A DNA stretch of 64,000 nt from Ostrinia nubilalis (GCF_963855985.1 NC_087098.1:11738501-11802500); one strand, 5' to 3'. Shown: positions 25,701-36,214, counted from the stretch's first letter. Numbers and translations are program-made. The notes: generated from the letters alone by a model not told the origin.

Positions 25701-26907
25701 TTTTCACTGGCGGCTTCGAAGTTGAGGCTTGCGTTCCGGAACCGGAGGCCATCGGCGTATATGAGTACATCATCGCTTTGTCCGCCTCTTCCATTAGAAA
25801 GCGAGACAGTGCTACGATGTCTGGTTCCCCCGGCCGCTTCCTGTCCGCTGCGAAGTCACACCACCTAGTCCGTGTGTGAGGATTGAGCTTCTCAATGACA
25901 TCCCTCGCCAACATAGGGTTCATCAAATATCCACTGTTATCGATGTTCTGAATAATCGACACAATATTCTGGAGCTTGATGGCGAACTTGTTGAGATCCA
26001 TTGCTGCGGCTCCTGGTTTCGGCAGATGTTTGATCTCTTGCAGCGCACGATCTATTATGTGCTCTGGCCTTCCATAGTACTGGTCTAACGTTCTCACTAT
26101 CAACACTGGATCTGCTGCAGTGTAAAGTAGAGCCGCGACGACCTCTCCCCTTAAACTTGACCGCAGCTTTGCTAGATTGTCGGCCGGTGTTCCTTTCGTT
26201 AAAATCCCGGAATCACGGATTGCCGCTCTAAACGGAAGCCACTCCGTTGCTGCTCCGCTGAATATTGGCAATTCCTGTCTGCCCGGCCGATATGCCATAT
26301 CTCTGATGGATTCTGCTAATTGCTCGATAGCGCGCCCGCTGCTTCTTTGACGTTCCCGCGCAGGCGTCCGCGTCGGCGATCTTGAGTAGCGCCCCTCATC
26401 GGGGGGCTCCCCCCGTGGCACACCCGTATCCTCAACACGCGTCGTTGTTGTCGCGGTCGCAATCGGCTGCTCGCGTAGCCAGCCTTCGACCCGCTCGTGT
26501 GCGTGGTCGCCGGTTTCGCTCGCAACTCTCTCTTCTTCTTGAATGTCTTCGATCTCGGCGGCCAAACGTTTCTTTATAAGGTCCGCTTCGAGTTCAAGTT
26601 CCTTCTTTCTAATCGCAGCCAACCGTTCCGCTGCCGCGATCTCCGCTGCTCTTATTCTGGCGGTCGCACTTGAGGTTGACCTCACTGATGGCGCACGTAT
26701 GGTCACAGTTCTTGGCACCTCTGTTCGTGAGGGTTCTCTTTCTTGCCCCTCTCCTCTCGGGGGTTCCATTTCTTGACCCTCTTCTCGTAGTGGTCCAGTC
26801 GAAGGTGATTGCGGCGGCTCCGCGAACGTTCGCCTCAGCGTGGCTTGTCGCGTTCTCGGCTGCTCCTCCGCGGGTTCCCTGCCGTCTTGGCTCCGGGTAA
26901 CCACCAT
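22720..26907 (-). CDS. BEL/Pao gag-pol polyprotein without reverse transcriptase (1,395 aa from the first ATG)
   Basis: The frame is open from a TTG at 26,958; the first ATG is at 26,907 and I take that as the start (residues below count from 26,958). Order: charged gag with a likely coiled coil (residues ~105-150), CCHC-type zinc knuckles starting CVCCGGDH (~448), aspartic protease core YALLDEGATVSLID (~553; D-E-G replaces the common D-S-G), RNase H with FCDAS (~763), RLELQA and YWTDSS, integrase zinc finger, and integrase core with DYFGPM (~1125), SDNGTNF (~1186) and GGAWERL (~1232), i.e. a D,D-E triad. Between protease (~690) and RNase H (~760) there is no RT fold and no YxDD anywhere. BEL/Pao proteins normally carry several hundred RT residues here. 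The frame is unbroken, so the loss was in-frame or selected. Confidence 0.95.
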   Translation of the reverse strand: MVVTRSQDGREPAEEQPRTRQATLRRTFAEPPQSPSTGPLREEGQEMEPPRGEGQEREPSRTEVPRTVTIRAPSVRSTSSATARIRAAEIAAAERLAAIRKKELELEADLIKKRLAAEIEDIQEEERVASETGDHAHERVEGWLREQPIATATTTTRVEDTGVPRGEPPDEGRYSRSPTRTPARERQRSSGRAIEQLAESIRDMAYRPGRQELPIFSGAATEWLPFRAAIRDSGILTKGTPADNLAKLRSSLRGEVVAALLYTAADPVLIVRTLDQYYGRPEHIIDRALQEIKHLPKPGAAAMDLNKFAIKLQNIVSIIQNIDNSGYLMNPMLARDVIEKLNPHTRTRWCDFAADRKRPGEPDIVALSRFLMEEADKAMMYSYTPMASGSGTQASTSKPPVKKSARIYNASETTERNDNNGQVSDNKRQIKCVCCGGDHVVPDCDRFKDKSDSDRWELIKKCRLRFLCLVSTHRRQNCKARACDRCARPHHHLLHADRRTTPVQETVVTATATTDRQVLLKMCPVTLRGPLGEVRTYALLDEGATVSLIDADLAKSLTKGGTPRPITIKGVNATTKEEASREVQLNIKGRFENEEHELVLRTIKNFELTPQTVPGRVLKYPHLKDIEGLTYGKAKPQVLIGADHWDLLVATDVRRGAKHEPAATRTPLGWVVHGILPFRKIKKNGGTVLHVVNNPEEIVAWDLEMEALGVSVRKATKPTEEKAETMNIEPEAVGLREMEEGELHMFCDASEQGYAAVAYARFPKKNGGAGVSLLASKARVSPKKTQTIPRLELQAAVIATRLAVSLKREHRLRFSRTFYWTDSSTVLHWIKNGAKLERQYVQVRLGEIQEDSEPQEWRWVPTEMNVADEATRKKLDGEVITTTWLNGPEFLKDPEASWPELEERAVHTAQEEPHDTLIDMSRFSSYERLVRTLAYVLLFIQRVKTKSKRELDVQHLEGAEKILTIMAQQESFPKEVKELRTGKPIPKESRLFALDPAMHEGIIKMRGRIQRAAVDEDVKRPIILDRRHQLTKLLVKHYHERALHANNERVVNELRQKYAILGLRTAVRSAAHSCQLCRIRKATPQQPITGDLPDSRLKDFQRAFTHCGVDYFGPMLVKIGRRREKRWGALFTCLTTRAVHIELVPSLSTDSAIMALRRMAARRGWPAVIWSDNGTNFRGADQELRAAFKEWLPELKDAALTQRVRWQFIPPGAPHQGGAWERLVRSIKVALAATLRERVPSEEVLATLLSEAEHSVNSRPLTHVSVDPRDPEALTPNHFLLGTSSGLPLTGPTSADEKRLWRATQALADAFWRRWLREYLPTLVPRGQSQNQQRQLAPGDLVVVVDHALPRNTWPRGVVERVWPGPDGAVRVAEIRTKGGVFRRPVTRLAVLRME

Positions 26908-26944
26908 AGTTCCAGTTGCTAATCGGGTTCTAAGTGCTCGTCGT

Positions 26945-27219
26945 CCGTAGGGTTCCAACTATGACCCGCTTCCTTACGTTCCGGTTTCCAAAGTCCGGGT
27001 TCCGTAGCTCGGGTTCCTTAGTTGGGGTTCCGTAGACCAGGGGTTCCGTAGTCCGGGGTTCCGTAGACCAGGGGTTCCGTAGTCCGGGGTTCCGTAGTCC
27101 GGGGTTCCGTAGTCCGGGGTTCCGTAGTCTGGGGTTCCGTATTCTGGGGTTCCGTAGTCCGGGGTTCCCTACCCCAGGGTTCCGTATTCCAGGGTGCCGT
27201 AGATCCAGGGGTTCCGTAG
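26945..27219 (-). repeat. 15-bp minisatellite in the BEL/Pao leader
   Basis: On the plus strand about 14 units of the type GGGGTTCCGTAGTCC fill the leader between the primer binding site and gag, with central units nearly identical and edge units diverged (GTATTCCAG, GTAGATCCA). A minus frame reads through it as RNPGLRNPGLRNPGL from an ATG inside the LTR (27,367) but overlaps the leader and LTR, so I do not call it a gene. Confidence 0.9.
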
Positions 27220-27220
27220 A

Positions 27221-27237
27221 TCCGGCTCGAAGGACCA
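27221..27237 (-). promoter_or_regulatory. Primer binding site, tRNA-Tyr type
   Basis: In element orientation TGGTCCTTCGAGCCGGA lies 3 nt inside the 5' LTR. It is complementary to the 3' end expected for a eukaryotic tRNA-Tyr (acceptor strand TCGAAGGA plus CCA). Seventeen nucleotides match the tRNA end as I know it. It would prime minus-strand DNA synthesis. Confidence 0.75.
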
Positions 27238-27240
27238 AAC

Positions 27241-28167
27241 TGTGCACGACCGCCCACTGTTGGGATCTGAAGTAGCCGCTCGGTGTGTCGGTGCGTGCAC
27301 TGGGTCTGATCGGCGGAGCTCGAACCGCCAACCGTTCATCGATAGTTCTTGATAAATAAAAACGCAATGGACTGTATAGCTTCTTTAATCACTTCACAAA
27401 TTCACAAATCTTCACTAAACACTATGTAGGTCCTGTCCTTAAGTCTAGAACTACACTACTCTTTGCCCGTTCGAATAGGGCAACCGCGTCGCGTTTAGGA
27501 GGAGCTTAGCTCGACTCGCACTTATTCCGATTTCTCTGCACTGGACTGACTGGATTCACGAACTCACGAACTGAACTAACTCAGGAACGAACTCACCTTT
27601 TGGGCTCGAGGCGCGCTTCTTATGTCTTGTCTGAGAGCGAGGGTTTAGTCGCGGCAATCGCCCATAATCTACGCCAATCGCCATGCCCGAATGTAGGCTA
27701 TCTCTCTTTCAAACCCTCCCTCTCAGACAGACGCGTCCGTGAGCGCTCACATGCCTATCTCGCTCACTCCTAAGCGATTCCCTATCTTCTTATTCTTAAT
27801 TATCTGTTTTCCTTAATTAATATGTGTCCTCTTTATTATTTTCATGTAAAAAGTAATACATAGGTTTCGTCTTTCCTTATATATTACAATTTAACTTAGT
27901 CTTTAATAAATTACATCTTCTATAAAGAATTATTCATCATTTACCATCTTTACTTACGTAACTTACATAAACGGTTATTATTTCCATAAATTATATATCA
28001 AGCTATTTAATATTATTACAGAGACCATCAAATACATGTTAAAACCTTAAATATTCAATAATTAACATACAAAACATATACATTTACAGTTTACGCGCAA
28101 CGGTGTACGCATTCGTTCGCGCCACTATTTCGCCGATTTCCTCCTTCTCGGCGAGTCGTCCCCAACA
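27241..28167 (-). repeat. 5' LTR of the BEL/Pao element
   Basis: The 927-bp direct repeat of 21,762-22,688. It would contain the element promoter in U3. One mismatch to the partner LTR was seen (27,460). Confidence 0.95.
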
Positions 28168-28172
28168 AAGGT
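28168..28172. repeat. Target-site duplication AAGGT (right)
   Basis: Matches 21,757-21,761 exactly and directly abuts the 5' LTR. Confidence 0.9.
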
Positions 28173-28220
28173 TGTGTTGTCAATTTTTTTGGCTACTTTT
28201 GCTGTCACGTACTTTTATTT

Positions 28221-28730
28221 AACGATTTTGTATTTTTTTTTTACTGTCGAGGATCTTTTTTATCCAGCCACTGCCAGTCTACATAGCAAAACTCAATACA
28301 ATGAAGTTAAGTAAATTAATATCGCCAAAGAATTTGACTTAAAGAAATCGTGATAGTTCCACAAAAACGTCACTTACTTGGTTCAACGTTACGGTCGACT
28401 TGACATCAATTTGCTCTGTGAATTTTCTTTTATCGTCATTATGATTATGGCGGGCAATATTTTTTGCTGCTTAATATTTTTTGCCAGTGGATACCTAAAT
28501 ACATAGAAGAACATTTTCGAAGCTTCGTAGAAAAATCAAGCTCTCATGCAAATCGAGTTTGAGAGCAATTTTTTTAATTTACAAGTACAAACAAATAATT
28601 CGAGCAAATTCAGCCTTTGAGCGGTTAACAATTCAGTGATTTATTTACGAAAAATATCCTCATAATGTAGATAAATATTAAAAAAAAAACACTATGCCAT
28701 TTTCTCATCCGGGTCACATCGTTCGTTTCA
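28221..28730. other. AT-rich intergenic DNA, nothing recognised
   Basis: No gene or repeat assigned between the disrupted MITE and the first RTE fragment. Confidence 0.5.
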
Positions 28731-28977
28731 GCTAAAATGACGTCCACTGCTGGACAAAGGCCTCTCTTATTTTTACAAACAATGAGGGTTTCCTTATTTC
28801 CACAAAGACCGGTCCTGCACTGTCTGCATCCAGATACTTCCCCAGATCGTTGGTCCACCCAGTGGGAGGACTGCCCACACTATGTTTTCCGGCCCGTGGT
28901 CGCCACACGAGAACTTTTCTGCCCCAACGCCATCAGTACCCTACCATCTATGTATTCTACCCACTGCCACGGCTAAT
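28731..28977 (-). mobile_element. RTE-type non-LTR 3' fragment
   Basis: Starts with ATGACGTCCACTGCTGGACA and continues with the complement of the RTE ORF C-terminus and its GGACCGACGATCTGG region. Several indels break the frame. It belongs to the subfamily that ends in a GTCTTTCGGCTGAAA-like tail (compare 42,857-43,045). Confidence 0.8.
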
Positions 28978-29312
28978 TACAAAATATCTACCTGATAATT
29001 CCAATACGTAGCATAGTGTCGTGCTTCTATGTGACCAGAGCCTTATCTCGGTATCCACATTGAAATATTGTAGTTCACAAAAACATTAGTATCACGCTAG
29101 GCGTTGCTGCGAAGTCATTGTTCTCTGTCACACGTCGTATGCAACACTGCAGTTTGCAAGTTTGCAGCAATCACTTACTGTAACGTTCTGTAACGGATTG
29201 CACGCGTTCCGCTGGTACGCTAATGACGTAATTTGTTGTTTCATTCTTAACGCCCAATCGTGAAATGTAGTCATTTTAGACCCTTATAGCGTGAATAATG
29301 AATACTTAGTTT

Positions 29313-29535
29313 AAGCCAAATGACGTCCACTGCTGGACAAAGGCCTCCCCAAAGGATTTCCACAACGACCGGTCCTGCGCTGCCCGCATCCGGGTACTTC
29401 CCGCGACCTTCACTAGATCGTCGGTCCACCTAGTAGAGGCATGCCCACACAAAATGTCTGGTCGCCACTTGAGAACTTATCTGCCCCAACGGCCATCAAC
29501 TCTACGCCCACTCCACTTGAGTTTAGCAATTTCGT
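29313..29535 (-). mobile_element. RTE-type non-LTR 3' fragment
   Basis: Begins CAAATGACGTCCACTGCTGG and contains CACTAGATCGTCGGTCCACC, the minus-strand copy of the RTE C-terminal coding region. 5'-truncated and decayed. Confidence 0.8.
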
Positions 29536-30386
29536 ATGTAATTATATTGTGCCATCCTATAAGTATGCTCAAGAGCTTTGGGGCACGTTAAGCTTCTTCA
29601 GTTCTTCAGTTGCCAGAGTGGTCGTGGGCGTCACACCCGGTCCTGTGGCAAGCCTTACAATCCGTCGCCATTCTTCCCGCACTGCAGCCTTTCTTGTGCA
29701 CTCGTGAAGTGGACCATTGATTGACGTTAAGGTATCAGTTCGATTTATTGTGTCAGGACAGTTCATTAAGACTGACACATTATTGTTGCTCTTCTATAGT
29801 TAGAATAGAATTGGCTATTTAACCTACTCATACATTTACTCCTGATACAACAATTGATGAGCCGACGCAGAATAAAGATCATTTAAATCTTGATACCACA
29901 CCAGTGTTTAATTTCACTCTTCGGCCACAAAGATAGAGTCCACAATCACTTGATCCGGCATATCGATGACCGTGCTATCGTCGAACAATTAATGTTGATT
30001 TGGTATCCGTTATTTGATTTGTATCTCGGTGTAACTGTACGTGAGACTATGGGAATTGCGCCAATTAGATCGCTAGACTATAGCACGGGATTGGTCGATC
30101 GACCGATCGGCGATAGGCCATCGCGTTAAAACAAAACAATGCCGATAAATTGGTGTGTGTGTGGGCTGCAATGGCTGATGCAAAAGGCCTATGGCATTAC
30201 GTTTAGCTGCTTGCATGGCTCCTTTATGTCGCTGGCTGCTATAGTCAATTAGGAATGTTTGATGTGTTAACATTTACCTCAATTGAAATTAAAGCTCTGA
30301 AATACTTTAATTTATACGAAAATAAATTAATAAGCACATAAACACGGCCAACAACTTATACAGCTCTATGCTCAATTGTTTCAAAC
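29536..30386. other. Intergenic DNA, no gene recognised
   Basis: Frames at 29,441-29,707 and 29,890-30,129 have no family resemblance. The DNA is somewhat less AT-rich near 29,580-29,700 but shows no exon boundary I trust. Confidence 0.45.
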
Positions 30387-30455
30387 AAAACCCCAAGAAT
30401 TTCCACGACGAGTGGTCCTACGCTGCAGGCATCCAGGCATCATCAGGCATCGGAC
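30387..30455 (-). mobile_element. Short decayed RTE fragment
   Basis: CCCCAAGAATTTCCACGACG followed by a TGGTCCTACGCTGC-like block matches the middle of the other RTE 3' fragments; both ends are lost. Confidence 0.55.
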
Positions 30456-33400
30456 CAGTTATCGATGTTCAACACCATTTTATATTAACATTATTTAACG
30501 TAATTAAACAATCATTTCACCAAAAGTTTAGTTTAAAAGCACACTTCATTGTGCTTTTGAATACTCTCTTAGTTCAGAGGTTTAAAATATCCCAAGGGAA
30601 AAATGTCTTTCCACAATAATGATTATGATAGTAGACGCAACCGTTCTGCTAACGATAGTTGTGGGTAGTTAGCCGGGGCTAATGACTGTTGTCAAAACAC
30701 ACATTTCATAATGTTAAAAGTTTATTCTTTCATAAGCGGTAGCGGTGACGAGAGCGGTAGAGCGGTAGAGCGGTTGTCATGTATAAACATGACAAGACAT
30801 TTTTGTATTTACTCGCACATCGAGTGGTCTTATTTTGTCGTGTTTTAACAATAATATTTTATGTAAAAGCAAGACACTATCAAATTCAAGAATTCGGTGA
30901 AATTTAAGACCGCATGAGAAATATCAGTTGAATAAACTCCTGAAATATACAAATTAAAAAACATATGCGACTTTCAAGTATAATACCACCAAATCATCTA
31001 AAACATCATATTAAGCGTCTTTTAGGGCTCAATCGGGTTAATGCTGAATCATTTTCTTTTCAGACAGCCATGTTGATTCTGTAAAATCATAGGATCAAGG
31101 AACAAATGTAGAGCGTTTGAGTTGCCCGCTACCGCTTATGTTACATCGAACCTGGTATAAGACGATCAATGGTAGGTAACGATACTACCTTCCGTGTGTA
31201 GTGCGATAAGAATGTTAATTATTGTTATGGGAAATGCTACTCTAAATACGCTCTTAAGTGTACTTACTTAAGGTGCTACTTGTAGTCCTCGATAGTCCAG
31301 TGGTTAGAATTTGGACACTCAACCTCAGGCTTTCTGGGTTTGTTTTCTAGGTGACGACGGTCATTGACTACTTTCGAAAGGTTGGTAAATAAATTACAAA
31401 CTATTAATTTAATTGGTATAATATCAATTGACATAATATTTAAAATACTTATTGTTTATTTCTCTAGCATTTTCTGCCTAATTAAAATGTAAAGTTATTA
31501 CTTTTATGTTACTATAACCCTGATCAAAGATAATTTTGAAATTCCGACTAAAATCTTGAAAATAAGCTTTGTCGAGTGCTTCCGAGAATTTTCTTTGGCT
31601 GTAAGCAGATAATTCCTCGAACATCAGTTTTACTGAGTTTGTACAAATACAGCACTAGAGTTTTTTGTTGTTACAAAAACAAACACAAAATATATTATAA
31701 TTAATCTTTCTCTTATAACTGTTTTCGCAAAACTAATTTTATGAGAAAGTCACAAGGAAAGTATTTTTTTATTATTTGTGATCTTGTACATAAAATTAAA
31801 TATTAAGGCAATGCTTTCTGAAAAAAGTGAATGACGAATCAGGATCTCAATCCATTGTACTAATAATATTTTCTGCTGTCATGATGCTTCAATACATTAC
31901 CTTCATACATAATTTGGTTCAAGGATAGCGAAACCCTAATAAAATTAGGTCATGGGAGGAAAAATAATATGGGAAAAGTTTCATATGAAATTTAGTAACG
32001 CAAAGTAAAAAATACCTGTTATTTTTACCAGATTGCGCCGGCTGGCTCGAAGAAGGGTTACGTTTTTTCATAGAATTTCATTAGTTCGATTACAAAAGAT
32101 TCCGCATTAGCTGGACGTGCTGTTATTATGGATGTTCATTTCAAATACAAGCTACTCCTCACACCCACTTGGCATTTGACTAAATGAGCACAGGGTAGTA
32201 AACAAAATGACAATTTAGCTTAATTAGTTTTCGGTGAATCCCATTTGTTGTGAATCAAATGTCAATTCGCTGACTTCAATTACAAATTAGACCGTTATTC
32301 AAGCAACATTACCTACGTCAATTCAGCCAAGGTGTTTACGTTTATCAAACGAGTGTGATATGAACCGGGATGGAGTATGGAGAAAGCATCATTTATAACG
32401 CGGTTCGTTGATCCCATGTCATTATAGAATGTTCGGTGATCTATGACTGAGTGGCGAACGGGGGCATAGTTGCGCGCGCTTAGGTCAAGTTTAGTTGTAA
32501 AGGTGAGTCCATAATCGAGTCCATAATCGATTAATCGATAGGTATGCTTTTAGTATTTTTAGTTATCTAGGCCCAAAAATGAAATACAATGACAAAACTT
32601 CAACTCTGATTACTATTAAAGTTTCCTTAGAGTTCATGACATAGAACCACACTTGTTTGAAGTCTCAAAGTCTGTTTGAAATGCCTTTCAAGTTTCAAGT
32701 CATCTTATACGTTTTATGTTGGTGAGGTTTTTCTTAAGTAATTTCATTAGGCACATAAGATGAAATATCTTCTCGGAATATGATTTTTAATCACACTTTA
32801 ACATTAAAACTTTGAAAGGCGCTCATTAATAGCGCTTTACAGCGTCTGTTTTTCTGATATTTTAAAGTAATTTCCAACTTCACAAAATTACCTTTAAAAC
32901 CTACAACACGCAAATTACTTTTGTGACGTAAAATGGTAATAAAACTTTTGCGTGAAGCCTTTTATCAGCGCTATAAAACAGCGTAAAGTATTGCTTTCCT
33001 ATTAAACTCTATCTGGCTGTATATCAGCACGCGAGCTGTCGCTTATACGATATACAACGGATTGATATTTAAGGGGGGAGTGTTATCGGGCTTTTGAACT
33101 TGAGTCTATCTCTGTTTGTGTCACGGATTCGAATCCTATAGCGGACAAATTTTAATGTAAGGGTGATAGATGAGCTAGACTAGAGTACTCATACGAGCAG
33201 TGACTCAAATGTGTGTTTTTCTAAAATATTGTGTGAATGAAAGCTTATTTTTCACCTACGATTTTGTTTAAAGTACTTATAAAAATTGTCATAGTCTAAA
33301 AAAAATCCCACAAAATTTTGGGAATGGTGTAGCTTTCCCCACCGCTTAACCCCATTTTGCGAAAGATTACCTTTAAAATGGTTTTATGCACAGTCAAGAG

Positions 33401-33679
33401 ATGGCGCAGGCTGTCTATTAAATCACAATGTAATAATATAGAACTTACGGAACCTACAAAACATTATCGAACATTATGAATCATACATTTTATAAAATAT
33501 TAAAAATGTTAAAAACTGATGCAACAATGTAATCGGATCTTTACAAACATGTGTTCAATCAATGCCAAATGTTAGATAGTGACGTTAGTTACACTGATCA
33601 ACCGTGTGTAAGAAGTTCAATTGTGCCTCTATTTGGATGACCAAACACAGTAGGTACCTACATAGGTATATTATAAGTA
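30456..33679. other. AT-rich intergenic DNA with degenerate tRNA-like pieces
   Basis: No gene was recognised. AGCGGTAG-type short tandem units lie at about 30,737-30,775. A-box/B-box-like wording occurs at about 31,290-31,360 (GATAGTCCAGTGGTTAGAAT) and at 33,118-33,140 (CGGATTCGAATCC); these are probably decayed SINE heads. I cannot define their ends. Confidence 0.4.
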
Positions 33680-33689
33680 CATAAGTACC

Positions 33690-33835
33690 TATATCATCAT
33701 CATCATCAGGTCATTAAGTATTTATTGCGCGACCCTTTTTAATTTGCCAGAAGCAAATGGAGGATTTGGATTTACTTACCCCACTCTGACCAGGTGGGTT
33801 AGGGAGGCGTGATGTTCACACATGTGCAGACTCAA
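33690..33835 (-). repeat. Interspersed repeat with (ATC)n end
   Basis: An ATCATCATCATCATCA microsatellite end is followed by a moderately GC-rich block (TTACCCCACTCTGACCAGGT) and then AGACTCAATAAACG. This layout resembles the 3' end of a non-LTR or SINE copy in minus orientation. Family not assigned. Confidence 0.4.
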
Positions 33836-34185
33836 TAAACGTTCATAAATACTTAAATAAATACATGCTAGGTTCAGAGAATATGTTTTCTTAAGTGATA
33901 ATGAGTTCTAAGAAACATGCTTCTTCAAAATATTTACTTACGTCTTACGTCAAAATATGTACATACGTAAGCATATTTGAAAACCACCCTATTCCAAAAA
34001 TAAGGGACGATAATACTGCTTATTATCAGATATTGCAGATCATGTACTGTAATATTTTTGGACTAAATAAATATCATTTTCATTTTCATTTTCATTATTA
34101 AGTAAACATTTCATAATTATAATAATAACGAAGTAAATATACTGTTCTCGTAAGCGTTTGATCCTTTTGAACTGACCAATTTTAA

Positions 34186-34410
34186 CTAGGGTTTTCCAGT
34201 CATTGGACGCTACCAGTCTTTGGACAAAAACCCCTTGAACGTTCTTAAAATGAATATTTCTTCAAATGCAAATTGCAACTTAAGGCCCTTTTAAATCCGT
34301 CAGAATCTCTTAGTCGTTAAAAGAGAAATGCTATTTTTAATTCAATAATAACCGTCTTATAACTCGACTACATGGCTCTTAAGTGTCAATTAACTGGCAG
34401 TTTACCTTAC
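34186..34410 (+). mobile_element. MITE family B, copy 2 (225 bp)
   Basis: Begins CTAGGGTTTTCCAGTCATTG and ends AACTGGCAGTTTACCTTAC. The interior shares CAGTC-TTGGAC doublets and AGAAATGCTATTTTTAATTC with the copy at 14,892-15,126. The ends are more diverged than in copy 1. Confidence 0.75.
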
Positions 34411-35038
34411 CACAAAAATAGCTCACTGAATTTCGGAAACATATACTAATTTTCCCCAGCTGGCATAATATTTTCCCAAAGCTCACTAGCAACGGATTTT
34501 CCGAGCAATTTTCATCATGCGACAACGGCATGTCAACTTAAACATTGACCTTATGTAGTATTAATATGTGCGATTTTCCAACAATAATTACTGATACGCA
34601 GTCGACTGTACTTCGCTCGAAAATTAGTTCTAACAATATTTCACGTTTAAATTTTAATCACAATGTTTGCATCCTAATGCACGTGAAATGCACTGCTGTG
34701 ACAACCCGCAATTATGGCGCTGAGTGTACTCAACAGCTTTATTATGCATTCAAAAATTACTCCTATTTCCAAGTCATCAAAACTCATTTTGTAACTGTAC
34801 GAAGTAAGGGTAAGGGTCCTCGCGTGTTGTCCTAATGATACATAGAAATAAATATTTAAGGGTATTTCTTCGGAGGCAAAATTTTCGATGTCTTTGGGTA
34901 TAGTTCTGTAACCAACTAACAAAATGGCATGCAATATTTTTTTTCGTATAGCTTAGCTATAGCCCAATCTGGCGCAAATAACATTTTTGACAAAATTGCT
35001 GTCTTTATACAAAATAAAAATATTTGAAATGTGATTCT
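34411..35038. other. AT-rich intergenic DNA, nothing recognised
   Basis: A 96-codon plus frame (34,545-34,835) and an 86-codon minus frame (34,674-34,934) overlap each other; neither resembles a known family. Confidence 0.45.
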
Positions 35039-35934
35039 CTGATTCATATGGTGTGTCCGTTAGCCATTTTCCGGAACAAAATGGTTGATGTAGCATTTTC
35101 CTTTTGATATATCAATATAAATTAAAATTATTTCGAAAGCTAATGAGTTGTCCTTCTACAAAAAAAATGTGTCATAATTTTAATTAAGTTAGTTTGTTCG
35201 CAAAAAAATAAATAAGCAGTGTCCGGCATAAAATACTGATTCATATGGCGTGAGCTGTTCTTGACCATAAATGGTCAGGTTTTAATCATGAGAGTCTGGT
35301 TTCTGGCGTGGAGGCAAGCCCATCTTGCAACGGATGAGCTAGAAGGCAGACGTGGAGCTGGTTGGCTTAGAACCCGGTGTGACGAAGGCAAATACTTGAT
35401 TCATCTGTGCTTGGTTCAGGTGGCATGCTGATTACAATGCCTACTTTATAAAATTACATTATTGCATTAAAAATCTAATCTGTCTTTCTTGTGATGCTTT
35501 TGGGTTATATAATCATGTAGAAAAATTACAACACTGTAGTCTGTATGTATGACGAGTTTTGCTCGATTTTAGGCAAAAAGCTGATTTATCTGTGCGTAAT
35601 TCATATGGTCAGGGCCCTATATGAATCATAACATAAATTAGTTTTTGGTCTTTCAAGCACCAAAAAAGGGTTTTTTAACTAAGAATGACATCCCAGACTG
35701 CATCTCACTTAAGACCAGGTGCGATTGCGGTCTTGTTATGAATAAAAAAAACATTATCATTTTTATGTTAAGAATAATTTGTGTTTAAACAGTAAATAAG
35801 TAGTATATCTGTTAAGCTAGCAACCATAACACAAGCATATTTGTTGCTTATTTTGTAGCTAAATGGCGCTGTATGAAATTGCCCAACGAATTATTTATTT
35901 TTATTATTATTTCAGCTACACTTATGGCGTCAAT

Positions 35935-36062
35935 AGCACATAATAATATACTGCTGAGCATAGGCCTCCAATGATTTCGAGATTATCTGATTGCCATTGC
36001 CACAACCTCTATAAGCTCATCTCACCTTCTTCACCTTGTAGGTGGACGTCTTAACAACAATA
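35935..36062 (-). mobile_element. RTE-type 3' fragment
   Basis: CTGCTGAGCATAGGCCTCCA near the left end and a TTGTAGGTGGACGTC-like block at the right match the minus strand of the RTE subfamily ending in GGAGGCCTATGTTCAGCAG. Decayed. Confidence 0.6.
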
Positions 36063-36214
36063 GCTTGGATAAGTGATACAGCTCAGTAGAGTCATCTAAA
36101 ATACCTTAGTGCCATAAGATGAAAGTCTACATCCAGTGTGTGTTTATCAGTGATGACAAATTGTACTGAAAAGCGGCCTCTCACTGTAGGCTTACGACTA
36201 TGCTTGTTTTTTTA

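Larger units (their letters stand above)
21762..28167 (-). mobile_element. BEL/Pao LTR retrotransposon, 6,406 bp, lacking reverse transcriptase
   Basis: The element has two 927-bp LTRs (21,762-22,688 and 27,241-28,167), a 5-bp target duplication, a primer binding site, a polypurine tract and one long gag-pol frame, all on the minus strand. In element orientation each LTR starts TGTTGGGG and ends TGCACA. Reading both LTRs side by side I found one mismatch (A at 21,981, T at 27,460), so the insertion is recent. The element is much more GC-rich than the host DNA. The polyprotein lacks the RT domain, so this copy would need RT in trans from a full-length relative. Confidence 0.95.
21691..28220. 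mobile_element. Tc1/mariner-type MITE split by the BEL/Pao insertion
   Basis: TACAGTCAGCGTCAAAGAGT at 21,691 closely matches the start of the complete MITE at 50,548. The interior GTAGCCAAAAAAG at about 21,725 is mirrored by TTTTTTTGGCTAC at about 28,185, on the far side of the LTR element. The MITE pieces are 21,691-21,761 and about 28,173-28,216. The right TIR is degenerate (TTGCTGTCACGTA), so its end is approximate. Confidence 0.5.

Noticed and set aside
26930..27367. Minus frame of 145 codons with repeated RNPGL
   Set aside because: It starts inside the LTR and reads through the leader minisatellite; better explained as periodicity than as a protein, although noted as a finding.
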